The notes under the pieces are model-generated. The model saw only the letters and a list, made by a program, of their open reading frames with translations, had not been told where the DNA came from and did no database searches. From assembly GCF_018780075.1 (NCBI RefSeq), contig NZ_JADMKB010000101.1:60816-124815 (forward strand): a stretch of 64,000 bases of DNA, written 5' to 3'. Both the position numbers and the translations under genes were made by a program. The DNA comes from Hydrogenophaga sp. GTDB lineage: Bacteria > Pseudomonadota > Gammaproteobacteria > Burkholderiales > Burkholderiaceae_C. Shown piece after piece: positions 53,448 through 62,485 of this stretch (positions are counted from its first letter, which is position 1; the number at the start of each line of letters is the position of its first letter).

Positions 53448-55010
53448 TCACCCCTTTCCTGCCAGGGCCTCACAGGCCAGCACGCCGCGAAGAAATGCGA
53501 TCAGCGCGGCGTCCGCCTGCAGGGCTTCCAGCAACGGCACCGCCTGTTGGAGGTCGCGGTCTTTCCCCAGCCGGTTCTGGACCGCGGTGGCCTCCTCCGT
53601 GAGAGTCTTGCCGCGCTTGTCTGGCAAGAGGTCTTGCAGCATCTCGGCGGCGTAGCGCGTTCTCTTGGCCAGGATGCGGGCACGGTGGATCTGCTCCGGC
53701 TCCGCATGCGGCTGCTGACCGGCAACCAACGCGTCTTCCAGGCGGTGTTGCAGTTTGCGGATGCGCCGGACGGCCCAAGTGCCCTGCCTGCCGGAACGGC
53801 GTTTGCCTGGGCGGGCAGCGTCGGCCTTGGAGGACGGCCGCAGGGCCAGCGGCAAAGGGGCGTCCGTGGTCAGCCGGAACAGGCCGCAGGCCAGATCCAG
53901 CAGTGCCAGCCCCGTGGCCGGCTGGGCCAATGCCGCCCGCGTTCGCTCGCGCTGCGCTGACCGGGCCTGATCGATGCGTTCGAGCGTGCGGTCGGCGATG
54001 TGTTGCCGCCCCGGATCGCCGCCCACGAAGGCCGGCAAGCAGCGGCCCAAGGTGTCGGCGCGCAGCACGTCCAGGTCGCGCAGCCGTCCCAGATCGTCGA
54101 GCAAGGGCGTCAACCCGCTGGCATCGGGCCGACCGGGCAGCCAGGGCGCAAACAGCCGGACCGCGCTGCGCCAGCGCCGCCAGGCGACACGGGCTTGGTG
54201 CACCACCTCAGGATCGTCGGAGACCAGCAAGGACGACAGGTTGCGGGTGAACTGGTCGAAGGTCTCGCTCAAGGCCTGGCCGGCGGCTTCCAGTGGGGTG
54301 GCGTCGGCGGACAGCCGCAGTGAACCGGCCGGGGCGGCGGGCTGGGCCCCTCCCTGCGCCAGCCGATAGCCCCGTTCTGCCTTGCTCACGTCGCATGGCA
54401 GGACAGACTGCACCGAAGCGATCTCCTTGGCCAGCATGAACAACGCGACCGATGCACCGGACTTGAGTTCCAGCTCAAGCTCCAGGATGGGCTCCGAACG
54501 GCCATTGGAAACCGCCTCCCCGCGATCAAGCGCCACCTCGATGGTCGCGCCGTGGTAGCGATGCAGGGTCCACACGGTGCGGCAACAACGGGTCTCGAAA
54601 CAGGGACGCAATTCACCGAACAGGCGGCCGTCGGGGTCCAGCGCAGTCCAGGGTGTGGTCCGCAACGCCACCGGATCGGGCCTGTCCGAGGATGACCGGC
54701 TTTCCCACTCGCCGCGACAGCTCAGGCCACCGTGCGAGATGCCCGCCGACTTGAAGGTCTGGACCCACTCGCCGCGCAGCGTCGCCGCGGAAGCGGTGCT
54801 GCTCCACGGGCGGTTCGAAATGCATCGCGTGCGCAGTGCATGCCGCTGCTGGCGCAGGGCCTGGTCGGGCGTGTCGTGGTAGACGTTCCACAGCCAGTGC
54901 GTCGACGTCCGGCGCCGCGCCAGCACACCCAGTTTGCGCAGCCGGGCCTCGATGGTGGTGGCCTGCGCGCCGGGCAGCAGCAGTTTGAGTTCGGTTTCGG
55001 CGTTGGACAT
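53448..55010 (-). CDS. CYTH-CHAD domain protein, inorganic triphosphatase-like
   Basis: 520 residues. The CYTH domain (1-215) begins with ETELKLLL, the ExExK catalytic signature, and has later charged strands (RRTSTHWLWNVYHDTPDQAL, GEWVQTFKSAG, ILELELELKSG) lining the tunnel that binds triphosphate with divalent metal. The CHAD domain (about 240-515) is a conserved-histidine helical bundle (DPEVVHQARVAWRRWRSAVR, RARILAKRTRYAAEMLQDLL) that binds polyphosphate. A role in tri- or polyphosphate metabolism is inferred. Its third positions are slightly less GC-biased than its neighbours. Confidence 0.9.
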   Translation of the reverse strand: MSNAETELKLLLPGAQATTIEARLRKLGVLARRRTSTHWLWNVYHDTPDQALRQQRHALRTRCISNRPWSSTASAATLRGEWVQTFKSAGISHGGLSCRGEWESRSSSDRPDPVALRTTPWTALDPDGRLFGELRPCFETRCCRTVWTLHRYHGATIEVALDRGEAVSNGRSEPILELELELKSGASVALFMLAKEIASVQSVLPCDVSKAERGYRLAQGGAQPAAPAGSLRLSADATPLEAAGQALSETFDQFTRNLSSLLVSDDPEVVHQARVAWRRWRSAVRLFAPWLPGRPDASGLTPLLDDLGRLRDLDVLRADTLGRCLPAFVGGDPGRQHIADRTLERIDQARSAQRERTRAALAQPATGLALLDLACGLFRLTTDAPLPLALRPSSKADAARPGKRRSGRQGTWAVRRIRKLQHRLEDALVAGQQPHAEPEQIHRARILAKRTRYAAEMLQDLLPDKRGKTLTEEATAVQNRLGKDRDLQQAVPLLEALQADAALIAFLRGVLACEALAGKG

Positions 55011-55044
55011 GCGACCGGCACACTTGAAGAAGCGGGGATACAGC

Positions 55045-56118
55045 CTACCCCACCAGCGCCCACGTCACATGCTCCCTGACCAGCGGACTCGGATGGTCCG
55101 CCTGTTCCGCCAAGGCCGCCCGCATCGCCTCATCGCCCCCGAGTCGCAGCGCGTTTCCCATCGCCACCGCGATGTTGCGTTGCCACCGCCCGTGACCGAT
55201 GCGCCGGATCGGGCTGCCTTCGGTGCGTTGCAAGAACTCCTCCTCGCTCCACGAGAACAGCTCGACCAGCGTCGCGCCCGCGAGCCCTTCGCGCGGGTCG
55301 AAGTCAACGAGCGGTGAACGCTGTGCGAACTTGTTCCAGGGACAGATCAGCTGACAGTCGTCGCAGCCGTAGATGCGGTTGCCGATCAGCGGGCGCAGCT
55401 CTTCGGGAATCGGCCCGGCGTGTTCGATGGTGAGGTAAGAGATGCAACGGCGTGCGTCCAGCCGCTGCGGGCCGAGGATGGCCTGGGTGGGGCACACATC
55501 GATGCAGGCCGTGCAGGCGCCGCAGTGGTCCGACACGGGCTCGCTGGGCGGCAGGGCGATGTCCACATAGATCTCGCCCAGGAAAAACATCGAGCCGCCT
55601 TCGCGGTTCAACACCAGGGTGTGTTTGCCGCGCCAGCCCTGACCGCTGCGCTGGGCCAGCTCGGCTTCGAGCACGGGCGCGGAGTCGGTGAAGACGCGGT
55701 GGCCCAGCGGGCCCACCGCTTCGCCGATGCGCTCGGCCAGTTTCTGCAGGCGGTTGCGCAAGACCTTGTGGTAGTCCCGGCCCCGCGCGTAGAGCGAGAC
55801 GACGGCTTCGCCCGGCCTCTGAAGGCGCTGCAGTTCGAGCGCCTGCCAGCCCTCGGGCGTGCCTGGCGGCAGGTAGTCCAGCCGGGCCGTGATGACGCTC
55901 ACCGTGCCCGGCACCAGCTCGGCCGGGCGTGCGCGCTTCATGCCGTGGCGCGCCATGTAATCCATCTCACCGTGAAATCCGGCCGCGAGCCAGGCGGCAA
56001 GACCGGGCTCGGCGGCAGAAAGGTCGATGCCCGCCACGCCGATTTGGGACAATGCGAGCTCCTGGCCCCAGGCCTGTATCTGAGTCACCAGTTGAGCAGC
56101 ATCGAAATCGGACGTCAT
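55045..56118 (-). CDS. queG: epoxyqueuosine reductase
   Basis: 357 residues. Cobalamin- and 4Fe-4S-dependent enzyme of the last step of queuosine synthesis in tRNA. Two ferredoxin-type motifs are present: CGACTACIDVCPTQAI and CDDCQLICPWNK with flanking Cys. YARGRDYHKVLRNRLQKLAE and RVFTDSAPVLEAELAQRSG are signatures of QueG; a HEAT-like tail (GRWQRNIAVAMGNALRLGGD) binds tRNA. Its ATG abuts the GTG of divergent tsaE; TACAAT 9 bases upstream may be the -10, implying a near-leaderless transcript. Confidence 0.94.
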   Translation of the reverse strand: MTSDFDAAQLVTQIQAWGQELALSQIGVAGIDLSAAEPGLAAWLAAGFHGEMDYMARHGMKRARPAELVPGTVSVITARLDYLPPGTPEGWQALELQRLQRPGEAVVSLYARGRDYHKVLRNRLQKLAERIGEAVGPLGHRVFTDSAPVLEAELAQRSGQGWRGKHTLVLNREGGSMFFLGEIYVDIALPPSEPVSDHCGACTACIDVCPTQAILGPQRLDARRCISYLTIEHAGPIPEELRPLIGNRIYGCDDCQLICPWNKFAQRSPLVDFDPREGLAGATLVELFSWSEEEFLQRTEGSPIRRIGHGRWQRNIAVAMGNALRLGGDEAMRAALAEQADHPSPLVREHVTWALVG

Positions 56119-56679
56119 GTGCCGCCCATTGTAGAAACGCCCGCGCCGGCGGCGCCGCCGCTGTGGCACGGCCGCTGGGCCAGCGAGGCGGACACACAGG
56201 CCTTTGCCGCGCGGCTGGCCGCGTGCCCGGCCATCCACAACGCCACGCTCTCCCTGCAGGGCGACCTGGGCGCGGGCAAGACCACCTTCGTGCGACACCT
56301 GCTGCGGGCGCTGGGCGTGCGCGGGCGCATCAAGAGCCCGACCTACGCCGTGGTCGAGCCGCACAGCGCGGTGGACGGCCCACTGGCGCCCACCGGCGCG
56401 CCGCTGGCCATCTGGCACTTCGACTTCTACCGCTTCACCGACCCCCGCGAGTGGGAAGACGCGGGCTTTCGCGAACTTTTTGCGAGCCCGGGTCTCAAGC
56501 TGGTGGAGTGGCCCGAACGGGCGACGGGCCTGATGCCCGCGATCGACGCCGAAATCCACATCGAACCCGACGACACGATGCCCACATCCACCGACGACGA
56601 CACCGACGGCCCGCGCATCCTGCGGGTGACGGCCCACACCCCCACCGGTCAGCAACTGCTGGCGGCCCTCCAGCCATGA
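56119..56679 (+). CDS. tsaE: tRNA threonylcarbamoyladenosine biosynthesis ATPase TsaE
   Basis: 186 residues from GTG 56119, directly next to the queG ATG; no later ATG suits. Walker A GDLGAGKTTFVRHLL, then GRIKSPTYAVVEPH, HFDFYRFTDPREWEDAGF and LVEWPERATGLMP are diagnostic of TsaE, the ATPase of the t6A37 tRNA modification complex. Longer than many homologues because of a loop (HSAVDGPLAPTG) and an acidic insertion near the C-terminus (DDTMPTSTDDDTDG). Overlaps amiC as ATGA, a common tsaE-amidase linkage. Confidence 0.9.
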   Translation: MPPIVETPAPAAPPLWHGRWASEADTQAFAARLAACPAIHNATLSLQGDLGAGKTTFVRHLLRALGVRGRIKSPTYAVVEPHSAVDGPLAPTGAPLAIWHFDFYRFTDPREWEDAGFRELFASPGLKLVEWPERATGLMPAIDAEIHIEPDDTMPTSTDDDTDGPRILRVTAHTPTGQQLLAALQP

Positions 56680-58043
56680 GCCCACCCATCGGCCGCCGCG
56701 AGGTGTTGCGCGCAGGCACGCTGGTGCTGTGGCTGGGCACGCCCCACCTCGCGCAAGCCGGCCGGGTGATCGCCGTGCGCATCTGGCCCGCCCAGGACTA
56801 CACGCGCGTGACCATCGAGTCCGACGCGGCGCTCAAGGCCCACAAGACCGCCGTGAACGACCCGCCACAGCTCACCGTCGAGATCGAGGGCATCGACCTG
56901 CTCGACGGCATGCGCGAGCTGGTCGCCAAGCTGCGCTCGGACGACCCCAACATCGCGGGCATGCGGGTCACGCCCGTGGGGCCCAATCTCGCCCGGCTGA
57001 CCATCGACCTGAAAAAACCCATCAAGCCCCAGGTGTTCAACCTGCCACCGGTCGCGGCTTACCAGCACCGGCTGGTGTTCGACCTGTTCCCCGAGCAGGA
57101 GGTGGACCCGCTGGACGCGCTGATCCGCGAGCGCTTTCTGGAGGTGGACGAGGCCAGCGCGCGGGCCGCGAAGCTGCTGGGCATCGAGCTGGAGCAGGCG
57201 CAGGCGCAGGCCTCGGACGATCCGCTGGGCGAGCTGATCGCGGGCCGCAACAAACCCCGGCCCACCGCCAAGCCGCCACAGCCCCCCACCGACCCCAGGC
57301 CGGCGCCGGGAAAAAAGACCGAGCGCCTGATCATCGTGGCGCTCGACCCCGGCCACGGCGGTGAAGACCCGGGTGCCATCGGCCCCGGCGGCACCAAAGA
57401 GAAAGACGTGGTGCTGAAGGTCGCGCACCGCCTGCGCGAGCGCATCAACGCCACGCGCGTCAACGGCAACCCGATGCGGGCCTACCTGACGCGCGACGCC
57501 GATTTTTTCGTGCCGCTCGGGGTGCGCGTGCAGAAGGCGCAGCGCGTGCGCGCCGACCTGTTCATCAGCATCCACGCCGACGCGTTCATGACCCCGCGGC
57601 CCCAGGGCGCGAGCATCTTCGCGCTCAGCACCAAGGGCGCGAGCAGCGCGGCGGCGCGCTGGATGGCCAACAAGGAAAACGCCGCCGATCTGGTGGGCGG
57701 CCTCAACGTGAAAGTCAAGGACGCGACCCTGCAGCGCGCCCTGCTGGACATGAGCACCACCGCGCAGATCAAGGACAGCCTCAAGCTCGGCAGCGCCATG
57801 CTGGGCGAGGTGGGCCGGGTGGGCAAGCTGCACAAGCCCCACGTCGAACAGGCCGGCTTCGCGGTGCTCAAGGCGCCCGACATCCCCAGCGTGCTGGTGG
57901 AGACCGCTTTCATCAGCAACCCGGATGAAGAAGCACGGCTCAACAGCGAGAGCTACCAGAGCAACCTGGCCGATGCCCTGATGAAGGGCATCGTGAAGTA
58001 CTTCAGCGCCAATCCGCCGCTGGCGCGCACGAGAGCCCTCTGA
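56676..58043 (+). CDS. amiC: N-acetylmuramoyl-L-alanine amidase AmiC type
   Basis: 455 residues. The N-terminus (GRREVLRAGTLVLWLG) is a twin-arginine signal. An AMIN domain (about 30-140; VIAVRIWPAQDYTRVTIESD) targets peptidoglycan at the septum. After a Pro-rich linker, the Amidase_3 domain (about 215-450) has the zinc ligands in ALDPGHGGEDPGA (His, with Glu following), SIHADAF, and the catalytic Glu in VETAFISNPDEE. Periplasmic splitting of daughter cells. Translationally coupled to tsaE. Confidence 0.93.
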   Translation: MSPPIGRREVLRAGTLVLWLGTPHLAQAGRVIAVRIWPAQDYTRVTIESDAALKAHKTAVNDPPQLTVEIEGIDLLDGMRELVAKLRSDDPNIAGMRVTPVGPNLARLTIDLKKPIKPQVFNLPPVAAYQHRLVFDLFPEQEVDPLDALIRERFLEVDEASARAAKLLGIELEQAQAQASDDPLGELIAGRNKPRPTAKPPQPPTDPRPAPGKKTERLIIVALDPGHGGEDPGAIGPGGTKEKDVVLKVAHRLRERINATRVNGNPMRAYLTRDADFFVPLGVRVQKAQRVRADLFISIHADAFMTPRPQGASIFALSTKGASSAAARWMANKENAADLVGGLNVKVKDATLQRALLDMSTTAQIKDSLKLGSAMLGEVGRVGKLHKPHVEQAGFAVLKAPDIPSVLVETAFISNPDEEARLNSESYQSNLADALMKGIVKYFSANPPLARTRAL

Positions 58044-58082
58044 AGCCCCTGATAAGCTCATTGATTTACAAAAGGAGTGGTC

Positions 58083-58748
58083 ATGCGCCGCAGGTTCTTC
58101 GGGTCTTTTCTTCTGGTCGCGCTGCTGCTGGGTGGGTGTGCTTCGATCGACACGGCTGCCGTGAAGTCGAGAACCGACAACAAGAAGCTGGTGGTGGCGT
58201 CGACCGTTGACAGCAAACTCACGCTGCTCTGGGTGGGGACCACCGTTTTCAACAATGAACAGCAAGTCGTTGACAAGCCTGAGTTGGGCCTCCCTGCGTC
58301 TTTGACCCAGCATGTGGCCAAGAAGCTCCAGGCTTCGGGTCGCCTCGCCAATGTGGCGGTTTCGGCGCCCAGAACCGGCGACCGCAGCGAGATCATCAAG
58401 GCCGCCGGGCCTGGCGCTGATCTGGCGCTGCTGCTGTCCAATGGCGTGGCGCCCGACCCTCTCTACCAGACCACTCAGGTCATGCAGGGGTTTGGTGTGT
58501 TCCAGCGATCGGCGCTTGGCATGACGCTCAACTCCCTGCCCCACGCCGCGATCAAAGCCGAACTGATCGACCTGCGGTCTGGAGAGACCATCGCCACCTA
58601 CACCACATCAAGTTTCGAGCTGCAGAAGAAATCGTTGGGCAGCGGAGCCGTCATCGATGCGGACAAGGTGGACATGGTTCAGCAATCCCTCACACGGCTG
58701 ACCGACCAAGCGAGCAGCGAGTTGCTCAAGGCGTTCGGCCTGCTCTGA
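58083..58748 (+). CDS. putative lipoprotein, 221 aa
   Basis: ATG 58083 with AGGAG 5 bases upstream. MRRRFFGSFLLVALLLGGCAS is a clear lipoprotein signal with lipobox LGGC. The mature part (VVASTVDSKLTLLWVGTTVF, GADLALLLSNGVAP, AAIKAELIDLRSGETIATYT) has a mixed alpha/beta look like small envelope proteins of unknown function. Its GC content is somewhat below neighbours. It has its own AT-richer upstream region (58044-58082) and ends at a convergent hairpin. Confidence 0.8.
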   Translation: MRRRFFGSFLLVALLLGGCASIDTAAVKSRTDNKKLVVASTVDSKLTLLWVGTTVFNNEQQVVDKPELGLPASLTQHVAKKLQASGRLANVAVSAPRTGDRSEIIKAAGPGADLALLLSNGVAPDPLYQTTQVMQGFGVFQRSALGMTLNSLPHAAIKAELIDLRSGETIATYTTSSFELQKKSLGSGAVIDADKVDMVQQSLTRLTDQASSELLKAFGLL

Positions 58749-58760
58749 CCGACCGCACCA

Positions 58761-58784
58761 ACGCTGGCAGGCCTCCGCCAGCGT
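58761..58784. terminator. hairpin between convergent genes
   Basis: ACGCTGGC (58761-58768) and GCCAGCGT (58777-58784), a perfect 8-bp stem with an 8-base loop, between the lipoprotein and dedA. No T-run on either side; likely a shared weak terminator. Confidence 0.45.
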
Positions 58785-58788
58785 GGGA

Positions 58789-59445
58789 TCAAGACGCGGT
58801 GCGTGCTTTCTCTGCTCGGGCAGCGCGCCAGCCGCCGAACAGGGCGATCAGCCCCGGCACGAAGATCAGGGCCCAGATGATCTTGGAGAGGTTGGCCTGC
58901 ACCCAGGGCAGGTTGCCAAAGAAGTAGCCGGCGGCGGTGAGGCCGATCACCCAGATCACCGCGCCGACCACGTTGAACATCGTGAACTTGCTGCGGGTCA
59001 TGTCGGCCACGCCGGCCACGAACGGCGCGAAGGTGCGGATGAAGGGCATGAAACGCGCCAGGATGATGGTCACGCCGCCGTAGCGCTCGTAGAAGTTGTG
59101 GGCCTGGTTGAAAGCGTTCTTGTTGAAAAACCGCGAGTTCTCCCACTGGAACACCTTCGGACCGAAGTAGCGGCCGATCGAGTAGTTGGTCTGGTCGCCC
59201 AGGATCGCGGCGGCGAGCATCAGCCCTGCCGCGAGCGGATAGTCGATCAGGCCCGCACCGCAGAGCGCGCCCACGATGAACAGCAGCGAGTCGCCCGGCA
59301 GGAAGGGCATGACCACCAGCCCGGTCTCCACAAAAATGATCAGGAACAGCAGGGCATAGACCCAGGCGCCGTAGGTTTGTACGAAAGCCTGCAGGTGTTT
59401 GTCCACGTGCAGGATGAAGTCGAGGAGGGTCAGAGCAATTTCCAT
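58789..59445 (-). CDS. DedA family membrane protein
   Basis: 218 residues, starting MEIALTLLDFILHVDKHLQ. The DedA/VTT signature is complete: FVETGLVVMPFLPGDSLLF near the N-terminus and ARFMPFIRTFAPFVAGVADM in the centre, with the acidic and arginine residues thought necessary for function. Inner membrane; family members act in lipid (undecaprenyl phosphate or phospholipid) flipping and membrane homeostasis. Divergent from mutL with a repeat element between them. Confidence 0.92.
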   Translation of the reverse strand: MEIALTLLDFILHVDKHLQAFVQTYGAWVYALLFLIIFVETGLVVMPFLPGDSLLFIVGALCGAGLIDYPLAAGLMLAAAILGDQTNYSIGRYFGPKVFQWENSRFFNKNAFNQAHNFYERYGGVTIILARFMPFIRTFAPFVAGVADMTRSKFTMFNVVGAVIWVIGLTAAGYFFGNLPWVQANLSKIIWALIFVPGLIALFGGWRAARAEKARTAS

Positions 59446-59461
59446 GGGAGGAGATTATCCA

Positions 59462-59535
59462 GCGCCGGGCCACCCCAAGCTGGATGGCACCCCCTCGGGG
59501 GGCAACGACCCGCGCAGCGGCGGAGTGTGGGGGCA
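59462..59535. repeat. GC-rich intergenic repeat, divergent copy between dedA and mutL
   Basis: CCGGGCCA, a CCCCCTCGGGGGG hairpin, CGCGCAGCG and a final G-run follow in the same order as in the 49771-49862 copy. It is the only copy not next to a stop codon. Confidence 0.6.
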
Positions 59536-59568
59536 CGGACTCCAGCCCCGGCGCCTACAATTTCTCCG

Positions 59569-61554
59569 GTGAACGCACCCCTCCCCCCCCCGACCCGCCG
59601 CCCGATCCTCGAACTCCCCGACGAACTGATCAGCCAGATCGCGGCTGGCGAGGTGGTCGAACGGCCGGCCTCCGTGGTGCGCGAACTGCTGGACAACGCG
59701 CTGGACGCGGGCGCCACGCAGATCACCGTGCGGCTGCAGGCCGGCGGCGTGCGCCTCATCAGCGTGGAAGACAACGGCGGCGGCATCCTCCGCGCCGAGC
59801 TGCCCACCGCGCTCAAGCGCCACGCCACCAGCAAGATCGCCAGCCTCTCCGACCTCGAATCGGTGGGCACCATGGGTTTTCGGGGCGAGGCGCTGGCGGC
59901 CATCTGCTCCATCGCCGAGGTCTCCATCCTGACCCGCGTGGACGCGGCCGACGAGCCCCACGGCTGGCTGCTCGACGGCCGCAGCGGCGAGCTGCAGCCC
60001 ACCGCGCGCGGCCCCGGCACCACGGTCGAGGTGCGTGAACTCTTTTTCGCCACGCCCGCGCGGCGCAAGTTCCTGAAGACCGACGCCACCGAGCTGGCCC
60101 ACTGCATCGAGGCCGTGCGCCGGCACGCGCTGGCGCGGCCCGAGGTGGGTTTCGCCATCTGGCACGACGGCAAGCTGGCCGCGCAGTGGCGCGCCGTGCC
60201 CGGCGGCGGCATCGATGCGCTGCGTCAGCGCCTGACCGATGTGCTGGGCGAAGACTTCATCGAGCAGGCGGTGGCGGTGAACTGGCCACTGGACGCGCCC
60301 TCGCCCACCGAGGACGGGCAGCCGCAGCGCCTGCGCGTCTGGGGTTTCGCTGGCGTGCCCGACGCGGCGCGCTCGCGCGGCGACTGGCAGTTCGCCTACG
60401 TCAACGGCCGCTACGTGCGCGACAAGGTGATCACCCACGCCGGGCGCAGCGCCTACGAAGACGTGCTGCACGGCCACAAACAACCGGTGTACGCGCTCTA
60501 TGTGAGCCTGGACCCGACCCGGGTGGACGTGAACGTGCACCCGACCAAGATCGAGGTGCGCTTCCGCGACAGCCGTGAGGTGCACCAGGCCGTGCGTCAC
60601 GCGGTGGAATCGGCGCTGGCGGTGCCGCGCTCGGCCGCCGCCGCGGCGGCGCAGGCCGCGCTGGTGCCCGGCGAGGCCACCCCCGACCACATGCCGCAGG
60701 CCGGTGTGCCCACCTGGACAGCGCCCGAGCGCCTGCCCTCCACGCTGGGCGCCGCGCAGAATCCGCTGCCGTTCCAGCGCTACACGCCGCCCGACACCGT
60801 CGGCCAGCGCGTGAGCGACCTCGGCGCCTTGTGGGGCCGTGGATCTGAATCGGCGTCGACAGGCTCAGCCCGAACGGCGGGATGGACGGTCTCCCCGGAG
60901 GCTGTGCCAGCGAACGCCGCGTTCGTTCAGGCCGCGCCTGTGGACGCCGGCACACCACTGCCCGGCGGCGAGTGGCCGCTTGGCCGCGCCATCGCACAAC
61001 TGCAGGGCGTCTACATCCTGGCCGAAAACGCCCAGGGCCTGGTGGTGGTGGACATGCACGCCGCCCACGAGCGCATCGTCTACGAACGCCTCAAGCTGCA
61101 GATGGACCACGAGCAGCTCGCCAGCCAGCCGCTGCTGATCCCCGCCACCTTCGCGGCCACGCCCGAAGAGGTGGCCACCGCGGAAGACAGCGGCGTGGTG
61201 CTCGCCATGCTCGGCCTGGAGATCGTGCCGTTTTCGCCCAAGACGCTGGCGGTGCGCGCCGTGCCCACCACGCTGGCGCAGGGCGATCCGGTGGAACTGG
61301 CGCGCAGCGTGCTCGCCGAGCTCGGCCAGCACGACGCGTCCACCGTGGTGCAACGCGCCCGCAACGAGCTGCTGGCCACCATGGCCTGCCACGGCGCGGT
61401 GCGCGCCAACCGCCGTCTCACGCTGGACGAAATGAACGCCCTGCTGCGCCAGATGGAAGTGACCGAACGCAGCGACCAATGCAACCACGGTCGCCCGACC
61501 TGGCGCCAGGTGAGCATGCGCGAGCTGGACGCGCTGTTTCTGCGCGGGCGCTGA
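59569..61554 (+). CDS. mutL: DNA mismatch repair protein MutL
   Basis: 661 residues from GTG 59569. The GHKL ATPase domain has ISQIAAGEVVERPASVVREL, LDNALDAGAT and GFRGEALAAI; FAYVNGRYVRDKVI and PTRVDVNVHPTKIEVRF follow. The C-terminal domain retains DMHAAHERIVYE, matching the DQHA(X)2E(X)4E endonuclease pattern, so it may nick DNA. A disordered linker (about 345-465) includes a short dispersed repeat (60856-60878). TACAAT at 59558 lies 5-7 bases from the GTG, suggesting a leaderless mRNA. Confidence 0.94.
   Translation: MNAPLPPPTRRPILELPDELISQIAAGEVVERPASVVRELLDNALDAGATQITVRLQAGGVRLISVEDNGGGILRAELPTALKRHATSKIASLSDLESVGTMGFRGEALAAICSIAEVSILTRVDAADEPHGWLLDGRSGELQPTARGPGTTVEVRELFFATPARRKFLKTDATELAHCIEAVRRHALARPEVGFAIWHDGKLAAQWRAVPGGGIDALRQRLTDVLGEDFIEQAVAVNWPLDAPSPTEDGQPQRLRVWGFAGVPDAARSRGDWQFAYVNGRYVRDKVITHAGRSAYEDVLHGHKQPVYALYVSLDPTRVDVNVHPTKIEVRFRDSREVHQAVRHAVESALAVPRSAAAAAAQAALVPGEATPDHMPQAGVPTWTAPERLPSTLGAAQNPLPFQRYTPPDTVGQRVSDLGALWGRGSESASTGSARTAGWTVSPEAVPANAAFVQAAPVDAGTPLPGGEWPLGRAIAQLQGVYILAENAQGLVVVDMHAAHERIVYERLKLQMDHEQLASQPLLIPATFAATPEEVATAEDSGVVLAMLGLEIVPFSPKTLAVRAVPTTLAQGDPVELARSVLAELGQHDASTVVQRARNELLATMACHGAVRANRRLTLDEMNALLRQMEVTERSDQCNHGRPTWRQVSMRELDALFLRGR
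60856..60878. repeat. dispersed short repeat inside the mutL linker
   Basis: The stretch begins TCGACAGGCTCAGCCCGAAC. I recognise this as a short element scattered in intergenic regions of many beta- and gammaproteobacteria. Here it is in frame in the non-conserved linker, encoding STGSARTAG. Confidence 0.55.
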
Positions 61555-61588
61555 GCCACGAACTCAGCGGAGCACGGGGAGCCTAGGA

Positions 61589-62485
61589 GCCTGGCCCGAC
61601 AAGCCGATCCGCTTCGTGGTGCCATGGCCGGCGGGCGGATCGTCAGATGCGGCCGCGCGGCTGGTGGCCAAGCATCTCGGAGAACGCCTGAAACAAACCA
61701 TCGTCGTGGACAACAAGGCCGGCGCATCCGGCAACATCGGTGCCGCCGACGTGGCGAAGGCGGCGCCGGACGGCTACACGCTGCTGCTGTCCTCCGGTCC
61801 CTTCTCGATCAATCCCAGCCTGTTCCGGTCGCTGCCCTTCGATACGGTCAAGGACTTCGAGCCGGTGGCGCAGATCGCCAACACGCCCAGCGTGCTGGTG
61901 GTGAACCCGTCGACGCCCGCGCAAACCGTGCAGGACTTCGTGAAGCTCGCCAAGGACCCGGCCAACCCGCTGGCGGTCGCGCCCCCCGGCAACGGTTCGG
62001 CACAGCATCTCGCGCTTGAACTCCTGCGCAAGAAGGCGGGTCTGAGCATCAACCATATTCCCTACAAGGGCGGTGCACCCGCGTTGAACGAAGTGCTCGG
62101 TGGCGCGGTGCCCGCGATGATGTCCGGGTTCCCCGAGGTCGCGGCAAATGTGAAAGCGAGCAAGCTGCGCGCCCTCGCGGTCACCACGCAAAGCCGCTCC
62201 AGCTTCCTGCCCGACGTGCCCGCGCTCACCGAACTCGGACTCGCGGACTCCGGCTCCGTCGGCTGGAACGGCATCCACGCTCCCGCGCGCGCACCACCGG
62301 AAATCGTCACCCGGCTGCACAACGAAGTGAACGCGGTGCTCGATATGCCAGAGGTGCGCGACAAGCTCAGCGCCCTGGGCTTCGAGGTGCGCCGCAGTTC
62401 GCAGCAAGAGTTCGCGTCCTTCGTCACCACGCAGACGGCGCGCTGGAAAGAAGCTGTCGAGCTCTCCTGTGCCCGCGTCGACTGA
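61589..62485 (+). pseudogene. Bug-type tripartite tricarboxylate transporter binding protein lacking its signal peptide
   Basis: The reading frame gives the full mature Bug fold: AWPDKPIRFVVPWPAGGSSD, then DNKAGASGNIGAADVAKA and INHIPYKGGAPALNEVLGGA, to a normal C-terminus. The segment upstream of AWPDKP, where about 25 residues of signal peptide should be, has no ATG and reads back into the mutL end. GTG 61616 could start a protein but inside the first strand and without export. It is probably a 5'-truncated gene at a recombination joint, or a nonfunctional cytoplasmic remnant. Confidence 0.7.
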
